A stretch of 14,013 bases of DNA from Aalborgiella sp031424795 (GCA_031424795.1 JANPIC010000088.1:1-14013), one strand, 5' to 3'. Positions 1-6,717 are shown, counted from the stretch's first letter. A program made the numbers and translations. The notes: generated from the sequence alone by a model not told the origin.

Positions 1-9
1 AGGCAAAGA

Positions 10-90
10 AATTGGGGTCAGATTCCAATTCAGGACAATTCCGCAGCCGGAGCACTACCCTGCCACATCGAAATTGGACTCTGACCCCAT
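10..90. repeat. Inverted repeat pair of REP-transposase-associated type
   Basis: Two 18-base arms (13-30 and 72-89) are reverse complements with one mismatch, at position 23. The shared core is TGGGGTCAGA(T/G)TCCAATT. The left arm also carries its own short palindrome, AATTGG (10-15) with CCAATT (25-30). The 41 bases between the arms show no coding sequence. From memory, GGGGTCAGA-type motifs often flank REP-associated tyrosine transposase (Y1/RAYT) genes in beta- and gammaproteobacteria. No transposase is visible here, so one may lie to the left of the window, or this is a stand-alone remnant. The arms are directly seen; the family link is a recollection, not a search result. Confidence 0.6.
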
Positions 91-144
91 TTTCTGGTGT
101 AGGCTACATCAACAAATTCCACTCACAAAACAACTGCTTAAATC

Positions 145-639
145 TTGAAACTCATAGAAATTGTCCAAGCAAAACGTGTTCATATTGAACGTTTCGCAAA
201 TCAAAGCGGTGCAGCTGGCGAAATCTCTGCTCTAGCCGACATGGGAAGCTGGATTCAACGACCAAAAGGTATTGAGTTAAAAACTCTACTTAGCGCTCTT
301 CGTGCGACCGGTATAGACATCAAGGGCACTAGCTTTGATGCCATTTCACTCCCTTCCGCGATGAAAGTCGACTTTACGAATCTAGCTGAAGTTCTTGCAG
401 CATTACCTAATATGCATTTCGTGGAGATAAAAAGCGCAAATCAACCTCGAGTGAAGCCTGGCTTTGGAGGCTTTTTCTTTGCCCTAACTGAAAGTGAAAT
501 AGCAGCTGCAGAAGCACTTGGGCAGCGCCATTGTGTCGCGCTTTACAACAAAGTGACTGGTGAGTTGCAACTTACATCGGTACAAGAAATTTTAAAAAGA
601 ACCAAATCCTCTACTTGGCAACTATCAGTGCAACTTTAA
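145..639 (+). CDS. Hypothetical protein, possible PD-(D/E)XK / NO VEIN-like domain
   Basis: This 164-residue protein is not one I recognise with certainty. An in-frame TAA at 139-141 limits the start to TTG 145 or a later codon. No Shine-Dalgarno is clear at 145, and ATG 241 (residue 33) is an alternative start. The C-terminal half, with VEIKS at residues 93-97 followed by a GGFFFALTESE stretch and an ALYNKV strand, recalls the DUF3883/NO VEIN-type nuclease-like fold. Asp65 (or Asp76), Glu94 and Lys96 could form a D...ExK active site. No signal peptide or membrane segment is seen. The gene is visibly more AT-rich than dnaG and ends only 25 bases before it. With the inverted repeats upstream, this suggests an acquired gene inserted next to dnaG. 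The function is unknown; the nuclease-like reading is tentative. Confidence 0.6.
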   Translation: MKLIEIVQAKRVHIERFANQSGAAGEISALADMGSWIQRPKGIELKTLLSALRATGIDIKGTSFDAISLPSAMKVDFTNLAEVLAALPNMHFVEIKSANQPRVKPGFGGFFFALTESEIAAAEALGQRHCVALYNKVTGELQLTSVQEILKRTKSSTWQLSVQL

Positions 640-652
640 ACGGCGATAAAAC

Positions 653-658
653 TACAAT
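653..658 (+). promoter_or_regulatory. Candidate -10 box just upstream of dnaG
   Basis: TACAAT matches TATAAT at 5 of 6 positions and lies in the 25-base gap before dnaG. No convincing -35 element sits 16-18 bases upstream. A start 6-8 bases downstream would fall at or beside the dnaG ATG, which would give a leaderless or nearly leaderless mRNA. This would fit the absence of a Shine-Dalgarno before dnaG. Weak evidence on its own. Confidence 0.3.
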
Positions 659-664
659 CACCCC

Positions 665-2740
665 ATGGCCATCCCCGCTTCCTTCATCCAAGAACTCATC
701 GCTCGCGCTGATGTCGTTGACATCGTGGGGCGGTACGTTCAGTTGAAGAAGGGGGGGGCTAACTTTATGGGCTTGTGCCCGTTTCATGGGGAGAAATCGC
801 CGTCGTTCAGCGTGAGCCCGACCAAGCAGTTTTACCATTGCTTTGGCTGCGGCAAAAACGGCAATGCGATCAGCTTTTTGATGGACCACGGTGGCATGAG
901 TTTTGTGGAGGCGGTGAAGGATTTGGCGCAGCAGTACGGCATGCGGGTGCCTGAGGAAGAAGGCTCACCGCAAGACCGTGCCCGCGCAGCCGAGCAGCGG
1001 CAAAAGCAGGCGACGCTGACGGATGTGCTTGAAAAAGCCTGCGATGCGTACAAAAAACACCTGCGAAACTCGCCCAAAGCCATCGACTATTTCAAAGGCC
1101 GCGGGCTGAGTGGCGAGATTGCCAAGCAGTTTGGCTTGGGCTACGCGCCTGAAGGTTGGCGCAGTTTGGCGAGTGTGTTTCCCAACTACGACGACCCGCT
1201 GCTGGCGGAGAGCGGTTTGGTCATCACCAACAACGAGAGTGGCGACGGCGACAAGGCTTCAGAGAAGCGCTACGACCGCTTCCGCGACCGGATGATGTTT
1301 CCGATTCGCAACGTCAAAGGCGAATGCATTGGTTTTGGCGGGCGGGTGCTGTTTGAGGGGACGCCTAAGTACCTCAACTCCCCAGAAACGCCGGTGTTCA
1401 GCAAGGGGCGCGAACTGTATGGGCTGTTTGAAGCGCGTACGCATTTGCGCGAATATGGCTACGCGCTGGTGACCGAGGGCTACATGGACGTGGTGGCGCT
1501 GGCGCAGCTGGGTTTTCCCAACGCGGTGGCGACACTGGGCACGGCGTGCACGACGGACCATGTGCAAAAGTTGTTTCGGTTCACGGATTCGGTCGTTTTT
1601 AGCTTCGATGGCGATTCAGCTGGACGGCGGGCGGCAAGGAAGGCTTTGGACGGCGCGATTCCGTTTGCAACCGACGTTCGCAATGTCAAATTCCTGTTTT
1701 TACCAGCGGAGCATGACCCCGACAGCTTTATCCGCGAGTTTGGCAAAGAGGCGTTTTCACGCTATGTGAGCGAGGCAACGCCGCTGTCGCGCTTTTTGAT
1801 CGACGCTGCCCGCGAAGGCTGCGACTTGAACACGATGGAAGGCCGTTCGCGCTTGGCCAGCAATGCCAATCCGCTGTGGTCGGCCATGCCCGAAGGCGCA
1901 CTGAAACGCCAGCTGCTGGGCGAGATTGCCGATTTGGTGCAGTTGAGCACCCGCGAGTTGACCGAGATTTGGGACAGCGCGGCGGCGGCAAAACTGCCAC
2001 CTAATAAATCAAAATACGCCAATAACAACAGCAACAACGGTGGCGAAGGCGGTAACTACCGCAGCAATTACAGCAGTTCAAACAGTGATTTCAGTCCTGC
2101 AAAAACTTACAACGCCGATGGCAGCCCGGTTGAGAGTTATTCCTCGAAAAAAGATTACTACAAAAATAATAGCACCTTAGGCAGAAAATATGCCGGCTCA
2201 GGTCAATTTTCAGGGTCTAAATTCGGTACAAAATTCGGTGCAAAGGAAGGAGTTTCTCGCGTGCATGGCCGCGTGCAGCCAACCGGTCGGGCAGACCATG
2301 CGGCGCGCCTGTTGCTCAGCGCGACGAGCTTGTGGGACGCCATGTCGCACGACGACCACGCCATGCTGTGCGAGCAGCCTGCGCCTGCGGGTGCGCTGTT
2401 TGTGTGGCTAGAAGCGCAGTTGCACGACCACGGTACGCTGCCGTGGGGGGCGTTGCGCGAGGGGTTGCGTGGTGCGGAATTGGAGCCATTTGTGTTGAAA
2501 CTGATGGCTGAAGTTCAGAAAAAGGACGATTTGGCTGCCGAATCGAACTCGCAAGACGCGATGCGCGAAGCGCAGCAAGAGCTACGCGCCCTGCTCAACC
2601 GCATGCACATTGACCGCCTCAAAGCGCTGGAAACCGAGGTGATTGAGGCCGCCAAAGCGGACCCGACGCAGCTGGCCCGATACAAAGACATCGTGGAACG
2701 GCGTAAAAAGCTGGAAGCGTCTCTCGTTCCCACGCTTTGA
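665..2740 (+). CDS. dnaG: DNA primase DnaG
   Basis: DnaG synthesises the RNA primers for replication and acts at the fork with the DnaB helicase. The 691-residue protein begins with the typical IPxxFIxELxxRxDVVDIV helix. It has a CHC2 zinc site at Cys38, His41, Cys59 and Cys62. The TOPRIM core shows Glu271 (VTEGYMDV) and the metal-binding DGD at Asp315 and Asp317. The C-terminal part, from about residue 548 (DHAARLLLSATSLWDAM), is the presumed helicase-binding domain. The protein is about 110 residues longer than E. coli DnaG (581). Much of the excess is a low-complexity Asn/Ser/Gly/Tyr-rich linker at about residues 445-545. No Shine-Dalgarno precedes the ATG, but the start fits the conserved N-terminus. 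The upstream neighbour is an unrelated AT-rich gene; rpoD follows after 330 bases with its own promoter. Confidence 0.97.
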   Translation: MAIPASFIQELIARADVVDIVGRYVQLKKGGANFMGLCPFHGEKSPSFSVSPTKQFYHCFGCGKNGNAISFLMDHGGMSFVEAVKDLAQQYGMRVPEEEGSPQDRARAAEQRQKQATLTDVLEKACDAYKKHLRNSPKAIDYFKGRGLSGEIAKQFGLGYAPEGWRSLASVFPNYDDPLLAESGLVITNNESGDGDKASEKRYDRFRDRMMFPIRNVKGECIGFGGRVLFEGTPKYLNSPETPVFSKGRELYGLFEARTHLREYGYALVTEGYMDVVALAQLGFPNAVATLGTACTTDHVQKLFRFTDSVVFSFDGDSAGRRAARKALDGAIPFATDVRNVKFLFLPAEHDPDSFIREFGKEAFSRYVSEATPLSRFLIDAAREGCDLNTMEGRSRLASNANPLWSAMPEGALKRQLLGEIADLVQLSTRELTEIWDSAAAAKLPPNKSKYANNNSNNGGEGGNYRSNYSSSNSDFSPAKTYNADGSPVESYSSKKDYYKNNSTLGRKYAGSGQFSGSKFGTKFGAKEGVSRVHGRVQPTGRADHAARLLLSATSLWDAMSHDDHAMLCEQPAPAGALFVWLEAQLHDHGTLPWGALREGLRGAELEPFVLKLMAEVQKKDDLAAESNSQDAMREAQQELRALLNRMHIDRLKALETEVIEAAKADPTQLARYKDIVERRKKLEASLVPTL

Positions 2741-2765
2741 TGATTCCATTCAAAAACTGCTAAAA

Positions 2766-2783
2766 AGCTTGTAAATACAAGCT
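2766..2783. repeat. Perfect 8-bp palindrome downstream of dnaG
   Basis: AGCTTGTA (2766-2773) is exactly complementary to TACAAGCT (2776-2783) across a 2-base centre. There is no T-tract after it, so it is not a canonical intrinsic terminator. Its position between the dnaG stop and the rpoD promoter would allow a role as an operator, or as part of an AT-rich intergenic repeat. Confidence 0.5.
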
Positions 2784-2819
2784 GTTGCAAGCCTTTGCAG
2801 AAAAGCTATAGACTGAATT

Positions 2820-2828
2820 TGGTATAAT
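2820..2828 (+). promoter_or_regulatory. Extended -10 promoter for rpoD
   Basis: TGGTATAAT combines a perfect TATAAT (2823-2828) with the upstream TGn of an extended -10. The nearest -35-like hexamers, TTGCAG (2795-2800) and TTGCAA (2785-2790), are 22 and 32 bases away, too far for the usual 16-18 spacing. Extended -10 promoters can work without a -35, so this is a good sigma-70 candidate. Start expected near 2835. Confidence 0.65.
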
Positions 2829-3070
2829 CCACTTTTATCGGCAAGAGCGACAGCAACACCTCCGGACATAGGCCACCAGTGAATTGACTCACACGCGCCA
2901 CCTACCGCAAGGATTGCATTCCAAATGTTCGCCCTACATCTTGCCATTGATGTTTTTTAGTCACGTCCCACTGTATTTTTAGCTCTCTTTGCCTTGCTAT
3001 TTAGCATGTGCAACCCACTTGTTTGTTGTCGTCTTGTGTATTGTTGTTTTGTCCAATTGAGGTCTGAATC

Positions 3071-5506
3071 ATGCCTACCAAAAAGCCAGTAAAAAAGCCT
3101 GCCGCGCCCGTTAAAGCAGCCCCGAAGACTGTCAAACCCGCGGCACAAGCCGCAGCGAAGCCGCTTGCTAAAAAAACAGTGAAGCCTGTGACAAAACCAG
3201 TATCCAAACCTGCCCCGAAAGTGAAACCCGTGTCCGCATCGAAAAGTAAAGTTACCGCTGAAGCGCCTGTCCTGAAACGTGCGCCCAAACCTGGTGAAAA
3301 AGTTGTCAACACAAGTGCAAAGCCAGCGGCCAAAGTTGTCGAAGAAAAAGCTGTTTTAAAACCAGCAAAGACTGAAAAAGCAGAAAAGCCGGCGAAAGCT
3401 GCAGCACCTGCAAAAGAAGTAAAAAAGGGAGCGAAACGCGGTCCGAAGCCAAAAGGGTCGATTGCGCCACCGGGTGATGCGGATTTGTCTGACATTGAGG
3501 ACGATTTGGTAGGTGAGCCAGTTGTCGTCACGTTGAATGCCAATGGCGAAAAAATCAAACCTTTGCGGATGAAAATCAGCAAAGCGAAAGAACGTGCGCT
3601 GATCAAAGAGTTTGGCTTGGACGACACCGTGTTGTCGGAAGAAGACTTGGCGATTCGCCGTACGCGCCTGAAAGCGCTGATCAAGCTGGGTAAAACCCGC
3701 GGCTATTTGACGCACGGCGAGATTTCTGACCACTTGCCCGACAAACTGGTTGACGCTGAAACCTTGGCCGTGGTGATTGGCATGTTGAAAGACATGGGCG
3801 TGTCCGTGTTTGAACAAACGCCTGACGTGGATGCGATTTTAAATTCTGGCGAAACCGTTGCTTCAGACGAAGAAGCCGAAGAAGCCGCCGAAGCCGCCGT
3901 TGCCACCGTTGACAGCGAGTTTGGCCGCACCACAGACCCCGTACGTATGTACATGCGTGAGATGGGCACGGTTGAACTCTTGACCCGTGAAGGCGAGATT
4001 GAAATTGCCAAACGCATTGAAGGCGGCTTGATGCGCATGATGGAAGCCATCAGCGAGAGCCCGGCGACGATTGCTGAAATCTTCGCGATGATGGAAGAAA
4101 TCAACCAGCCTGGCACCAAGGTGATTATTTCTTCTGTGGTGGATGGTTTTTCCAACATCAACGAAGCCGACGATTACGTGGCAGAAGAAGACTTTGACGA
4201 GTTTGACGAAGCCGATGACGACGATGGCAAGGGTGGTTCAAAAGCGCTCACCCGTAAGCTTGAAGAGCTCAAAGTGGAGGCCATGCGCCGCTTTGACATC
4301 ATTCGTGATTACTTCGAAAAAGTGCACAAGGTGTATGACAAAGAAGGCTATGGCACACCAGCTTACATGAAAGCACAAGCGCTGCTGTCAGAGGAGCTGA
4401 TGAAGATTCGCTTCACAGCGAAAACGATTGAAAAACTCTGCGATTTATTGCGCAGCCAAGTTGAAGATGTGCGCAAAAAAGAGCGCGAATTGCGCCGCAT
4501 CATTGTGGACAAATGCGGCTACCCGCAAGCGACCTTCATTGCTGAATTCAGTGGCCGCGACAAAAATGGCAGGCCTGCGCCGTCGCACTTGCTGGACTTG
4601 AAATGGATTGAAAAGCAAGCTGCTGCGGGCAAGCCGTGGAGCGTGATCATGGCGCGTAACATTCCGCCAGTGCAGGACATTCAGCAAAAGCTGGCGGACC
4701 TGCAAGCGCGCGTCGTCGTGCCGATTGACCACCTCAAAGACATCAACAAGCGCATGAACGAAGGCGAGCGTGGCTCTCGTGCGGCGAAGAAAGAGATGAT
4801 CGAGGCGAACTTGCGCTTGGTAATTTCAATTGCCAAGAAGTACACCAACCGTGGCTTGCAGTTCTTGGACTTGATTCAAGAAGGCAACATCGGCTTGATG
4901 AAAGCCGTGGACAAGTTTGAATACCGCCGTGGTTACAAATTCTCTACCTACGCGACGTGGTGGATTCGCCAAGCGATCACCCGCTCTATCGCCGACCAAG
5001 CGCGCACAATTCGTATCCCTGTGCACATGATCGAGACGATCAACAAGATGAACCGCTTGAGCCGTCAGCATTTGCAAGAGTTTGGTTTTGAGCCAGACGC
5101 AGGCATGTTGGCTGAGCGCATGGAAATTCCAGAAGACAAGATTCGCAAAATCATGAAAATTGCGAAAGAACCGATCTCGATGGAAACACCGATTGGTGAC
5201 GATGATGATTCTCACTTGGGCGATTTCATCGAAGACGGCCACAACACCGCACCGCTGGAAGCGGCGATGCAAGCCGGCCTGCGCGATGTGGTGAAAGACA
5301 TTTTGGATGGTTTGACACCGCGCGAAGCCAAAGTGTTGCGCATGCGTTTCGGTATCGAAATGAGCACCGATCACACTTTGGAAGAGGTGGGCAAACAGTT
5401 TGACGTGACTCGCGAGCGGATTCGCCAGATCGAAGCCAAAGCCTTGCGCAAACTCAAGCACCCGACCCGTTCGGACAAGCTGCGCAGTTTTATCGATACG
5501 CTGTAA
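3071..5506 (+). CDS. rpoD: RNA polymerase primary sigma factor RpoD (sigma-70)
   Basis: RpoD directs RNA polymerase to housekeeping promoters. The 811-residue protein has these parts in order. A Lys/Pro/Ala-rich, low-complexity tail covers about residues 1-135. Region 1.1 lies at about 165-260. Region 1.2 starts near 288 (DPVRMYMREMG). A non-conserved insert contains a very acidic run at about 363-388. Region 2 begins near residue 582 (RLVISIAKKYTNRGLQFLDL) and includes YATWWIRQAITRSIADQ, the -10 recognition segment. Region 4 at about 740-811 carries the helix-turn-helix TLEEVGKQFDVTRERIRQIEA that reads the -35 box. It is longer than E. coli RpoD (613), mostly through the tail and insert; similar basic tails are familiar from Burkholderiales. 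GAGGT at 3059-3063 is a well-placed ribosome binding site, 7 bases before the ATG. It probably has its own promoter at 2820-2828. Confidence 0.98.
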   Translation: MPTKKPVKKPAAPVKAAPKTVKPAAQAAAKPLAKKTVKPVTKPVSKPAPKVKPVSASKSKVTAEAPVLKRAPKPGEKVVNTSAKPAAKVVEEKAVLKPAKTEKAEKPAKAAAPAKEVKKGAKRGPKPKGSIAPPGDADLSDIEDDLVGEPVVVTLNANGEKIKPLRMKISKAKERALIKEFGLDDTVLSEEDLAIRRTRLKALIKLGKTRGYLTHGEISDHLPDKLVDAETLAVVIGMLKDMGVSVFEQTPDVDAILNSGETVASDEEAEEAAEAAVATVDSEFGRTTDPVRMYMREMGTVELLTREGEIEIAKRIEGGLMRMMEAISESPATIAEIFAMMEEINQPGTKVIISSVVDGFSNINEADDYVAEEDFDEFDEADDDDGKGGSKALTRKLEELKVEAMRRFDIIRDYFEKVHKVYDKEGYGTPAYMKAQALLSEELMKIRFTAKTIEKLCDLLRSQVEDVRKKERELRRIIVDKCGYPQATFIAEFSGRDKNGRPAPSHLLDLKWIEKQAAAGKPWSVIMARNIPPVQDIQQKLADLQARVVVPIDHLKDINKRMNEGERGSRAAKKEMIEANLRLVISIAKKYTNRGLQFLDLIQEGNIGLMKAVDKFEYRRGYKFSTYATWWIRQAITRSIADQARTIRIPVHMIETINKMNRLSRQHLQEFGFEPDAGMLAERMEIPEDKIRKIMKIAKEPISMETPIGDDDDSHLGDFIEDGHNTAPLEAAMQAGLRDVVKDILDGLTPREAKVLRMRFGIEMSTDHTLEEVGKQFDVTRERIRQIEAKALRKLKHPTRSDKLRSFIDTL

Positions 5507-5531
5507 ATCTACGTTTAAAACTTTGGTAATT

Positions 5532-5560
5532 AGTCTTGTAAACCTTTGGTTTACAAGACT
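5532..5560 (+). terminator. Strong hairpin after rpoD
   Basis: A perfect 13-bp stem (5532-5544 with 5548-5560) closes a TTT loop 26 bases after the rpoD stop. The base after the stem is T, but no long T-tract follows (TCTTCC). It is therefore either a non-canonical terminator or a 3' mRNA-stabilising structure. Its symmetry and position make termination or 3'-end protection of rpoD the likeliest role. Confidence 0.6.
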
Positions 5561-5604
5561 TCTTCCACTGTTTTGGGGGTAAAAACGCTAAATTTGTGGG
5601 ATTT

Positions 5605-5633
5605 TTGACAATTTACTGTCGGTTTTTTATCTA
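5605..5633 (+). promoter_or_regulatory. Possible promoter for the HxlR-like gene
   Basis: A perfect -35 TTGACA (5605-5610) is followed after 17 bases by TATCTA (5628-5633), which matches the -10 consensus only in its first three bases. A second possibility, TTGTTA (5736-5741) and TATAAC (5757-5762), has a short 15-base spacer. Either could drive the gene at 5810; neither is strong. Confidence 0.3.
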
Positions 5634-5647
5634 AAAACCTCAAAAAG

Positions 5648-5686
5648 ATAGCTATAAAACTAGGAGCAAACTAGCTTTTAAGCTAT
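5648..5686. repeat. AT-rich intergenic hairpin repeat
   Basis: ATAGCT (5648-5653) is complementary to AGCTAT (5681-5686). Between them AAACTAG occurs twice (5657-5663 and 5668-5674). The AAGCTATA end (5680-5687) recurs at 2803-2810 and 6749-6756, and as AAGCTAT at 10862-10868, always between genes. This looks like one member of a family of short intergenic repeats, of a style I associate with Comamonadaceae genomes; that link is from memory. Confidence 0.45.
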
Positions 5687-5809
5687 ATTTGGTTCACACA
5701 GATGTGTTCAGGATAGCCTTGGATATGTTTAGAAATTGTTAGTTCCGTTGATTTTTTATAACAACATAGCCACAACCAAATGTGCGCGCGCTTCAGGAGA
5801 TAAATTTTT

Positions 5810-6118
5810 ATGAGTACCAAAGAAAATGCAGCAGTTGCCCAATTGCTAGGTTTGTTAGAGTCGCGTTACGCGATTCGCGTTTTGTGGGCGTTGAAAGATG
5901 GCCACCCACAAACTTTCCGTTTGTTACAAGACAGCGTAGGCGGTGTGACACCCAACACCCTCAACACACGCATCAAAGAAATGCGTGAAGCTGGTTTGAT
6001 CAACCACAATGACAGCGGCTATATCGTCACCAGCGCTGGCGCAGATTTACTGCGCCGCTTGGGTGATTTGCCTTCATTTGCGACCAAATGGGTTAACAAC
6101 CAAGCGAAGAAGAAGTAA
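5810..6118 (+). CDS. HxlR-like winged-helix transcriptional regulator
   Basis: This 102-residue protein is a single small DNA-binding domain. After a short N-terminus, residues about 10-90 follow the HxlR pattern. A helix ending in RYAIRVLWALKDG leads to QTFRLLQDSVGGVTPNTLNTRIKEMREAGLI (helix-turn-helix with recognition helix). A short wing, NDSGYIVTSAGADLLRRL, completes it. The C-terminus is basic (NNQAKKK). HxlR-family proteins usually bind operators as dimers, and many carry an N-terminal cysteine that senses electrophiles. This protein contains no cysteine at all, so redox sensing of that kind is unlikely. The start is supported by AGGAG 10 bases upstream. It is followed by tandem terminators and appears to be a single-gene unit. 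The target is unknown; a general MarR/ArsR-like winged helix is the alternative label. Confidence 0.75.
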   Translation: MSTKENAAVAQLLGLLESRYAIRVLWALKDGHPQTFRLLQDSVGGVTPNTLNTRIKEMREAGLINHNDSGYIVTSAGADLLRRLGDLPSFATKWVNNQAKKK

Positions 6119-6154
6119 TTCGCAGCAGGCTCAAAAGCCCTAGCCTTGAAAATA

Positions 6155-6177
6155 GCCCTTAAAATAGGGCACTTTTT
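6155..6177 (+). terminator. Weak terminator after the HxlR-like gene
   Basis: A 5-bp stem, GCCCT (6155-6159) with AGGGC (6166-6170), is followed by AC and then five T residues (6173-6177). It is short but has the hairpin-plus-T-run layout, and a stronger terminator follows. Confidence 0.45.
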
Positions 6178-6210
6178 GAAGGCTTGACAGCTAGAAGTAG
6201 CTTTAAGTTA

Positions 6211-6237
6211 AAAAAAGGACAGTTTCTGTCCTTTTTT
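6211..6237. terminator. Strong intrinsic terminator
   Basis: A perfect 12-bp stem (6211-6222 with 6226-6237) closes a TTT loop. The core GGACAG/CTGTCC is flanked by an A-run on the left and a T-run on the right, the classic intrinsic (and potentially bidirectional) terminator. It separates the HxlR-like gene from the FKBP gene. Confidence 0.85.
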
Positions 6238-6291
6238 ATTTCCCACCTTCTTATTTAACTATCCAAGCGGCATACGCATAAAGGAATTCCC

Positions 6292-6642
6292 ATGATCACC
6301 ACACCTACAGGTTTGCAATACATTGACACCGTCGTCGGCACAGGCGGCGAAGCTAAAAAGGGCCACCACGTGCACGTGCACTACACCGGCTGGCTGTTCA
6401 ACGATGGCGTGCAGGGTGCGAAATTTGACTCCAGCAAAGACCGTGGCCAACCATTTGCGTTTTCTTTGGGCGCTGGCCAAGTGATACAGGGCTGGGACCA
6501 AGGCTTTGAAGGTATGAAAATTGGTGGCTCACGCACGCTGATCATCCCATCAGCCCTCGGCTACGGTGCGCGTGGTGCTGGCGGCGTGATTCCACCAAAC
6601 GCGACTTTGAAGTTTGAAGTCGAATTACTGGATGCGCATTGA
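6292..6642 (+). CDS. FKBP-type peptidyl-prolyl cis-trans isomerase
   Basis: This 116-residue single-domain FKBP catalyses cis-trans isomerisation of X-Pro bonds during protein folding. The residues lining the FKBP12 active site are present: Tyr31, Phe45, Asp46, Val64, Ile65, Trp68, Tyr91 and Phe108. Motifs VHYTGWL, AKFDSS, GQVIQGWDQG and SALGYGARG appear in the usual order. No signal peptide or membrane segment is seen, so it is probably cytoplasmic, unlike FkpA. The start is supported by AAGGAA at 6281-6286, 5 bases before the ATG. It follows a strong terminator and precedes the grpE-dnaK-dnaJ chaperone cluster, but a long hairpin and a separate heat-shock promoter lie between, so co-regulation with the chaperones is not shown. 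Confidence 0.93.
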   Translation: MITTPTGLQYIDTVVGTGGEAKKGHHVHVHYTGWLFNDGVQGAKFDSSKDRGQPFAFSLGAGQVIQGWDQGFEGMKIGGSRTLIIPSALGYGARGAGGVIPPNATLKFEVELLDAH

Positions 6643-6670
6643 TTTTTAGCTGCTTTTAGTTGTTTTCTTC

Positions 6671-6717
6671 ATTTGACCTGATATTTACCAAATAATTGAT
6701 TAAATAACAGGTCAAAT
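6671..6717. terminator. Long hairpin between the FKBP gene and grpE
   Basis: ATTTGACCTG (6671-6680) pairs exactly with CAGGTCAAAT (6708-6717). After one A-A mismatch the pairing continues for 6 more bp (6682-6687 with 6701-6706), leaving a 13-base loop. There is no T-tract, so it is not a textbook terminator. It may terminate or stabilise the FKBP transcript, or be a repeat element. Confidence 0.5.

Larger units (their letters stand above)
2741..3070 (+). other. rpoD leader / dnaG-rpoD intergenic region
   Basis: This 330-base gap holds no convincing gene. Its first 90 bases contain an 18-base perfect palindrome (2766-2783), an AAGCTATA motif shared with the window's other intergenic repeats (2803-2810), and an extended -10 promoter (2820-2828). 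From an expected start near 2835, the rpoD 5' untranslated leader would be about 235 bases. The leader is T-rich towards its end. I see no strong hairpin, riboswitch motif or leader peptide in it. GAGGT at 3059-3063 serves as the rpoD ribosome binding site. Confidence 0.6.
5507..5809 (+). other. rpoD to HxlR intergenic region (303 bases)
   Basis: No gene is seen here. The region is AT-rich and contains, in order, the 13-bp hairpin, a TTGACA box, a repeat-like hairpin element (5648-5686), a 12-base palindrome ACACAGATGTGT (5696-5707), a second promoter-like stretch, and AGGAG (5795-5799), the ribosome binding site of the next gene 10 bases before its ATG. The palindrome might be an operator for the adjacent regulator; that is conjecture. 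Confidence 0.5.

Noticed and set aside
3001..3684. Long reverse-strand open frame opposite the start of rpoD (227 codons)
   Set aside because: It is the mirror of the Lys/Pro/Ala-rich rpoD tail. Its composition (Phe, Ala, Gly, Thr runs) is what the complement of that repeat gives, and it has no recognisable domain.
4826..5461. Reverse-strand open frame of 211 codons inside rpoD
   Set aside because: It lies entirely opposite conserved sigma regions 2-4 and has no family motifs; an antisense shadow.
5561..5809. tRNA gene or small RNA after rpoD
   Set aside because: No cloverleaf, CCA end or T-loop motif was seen, and the structure is explained by the hairpin repeat.
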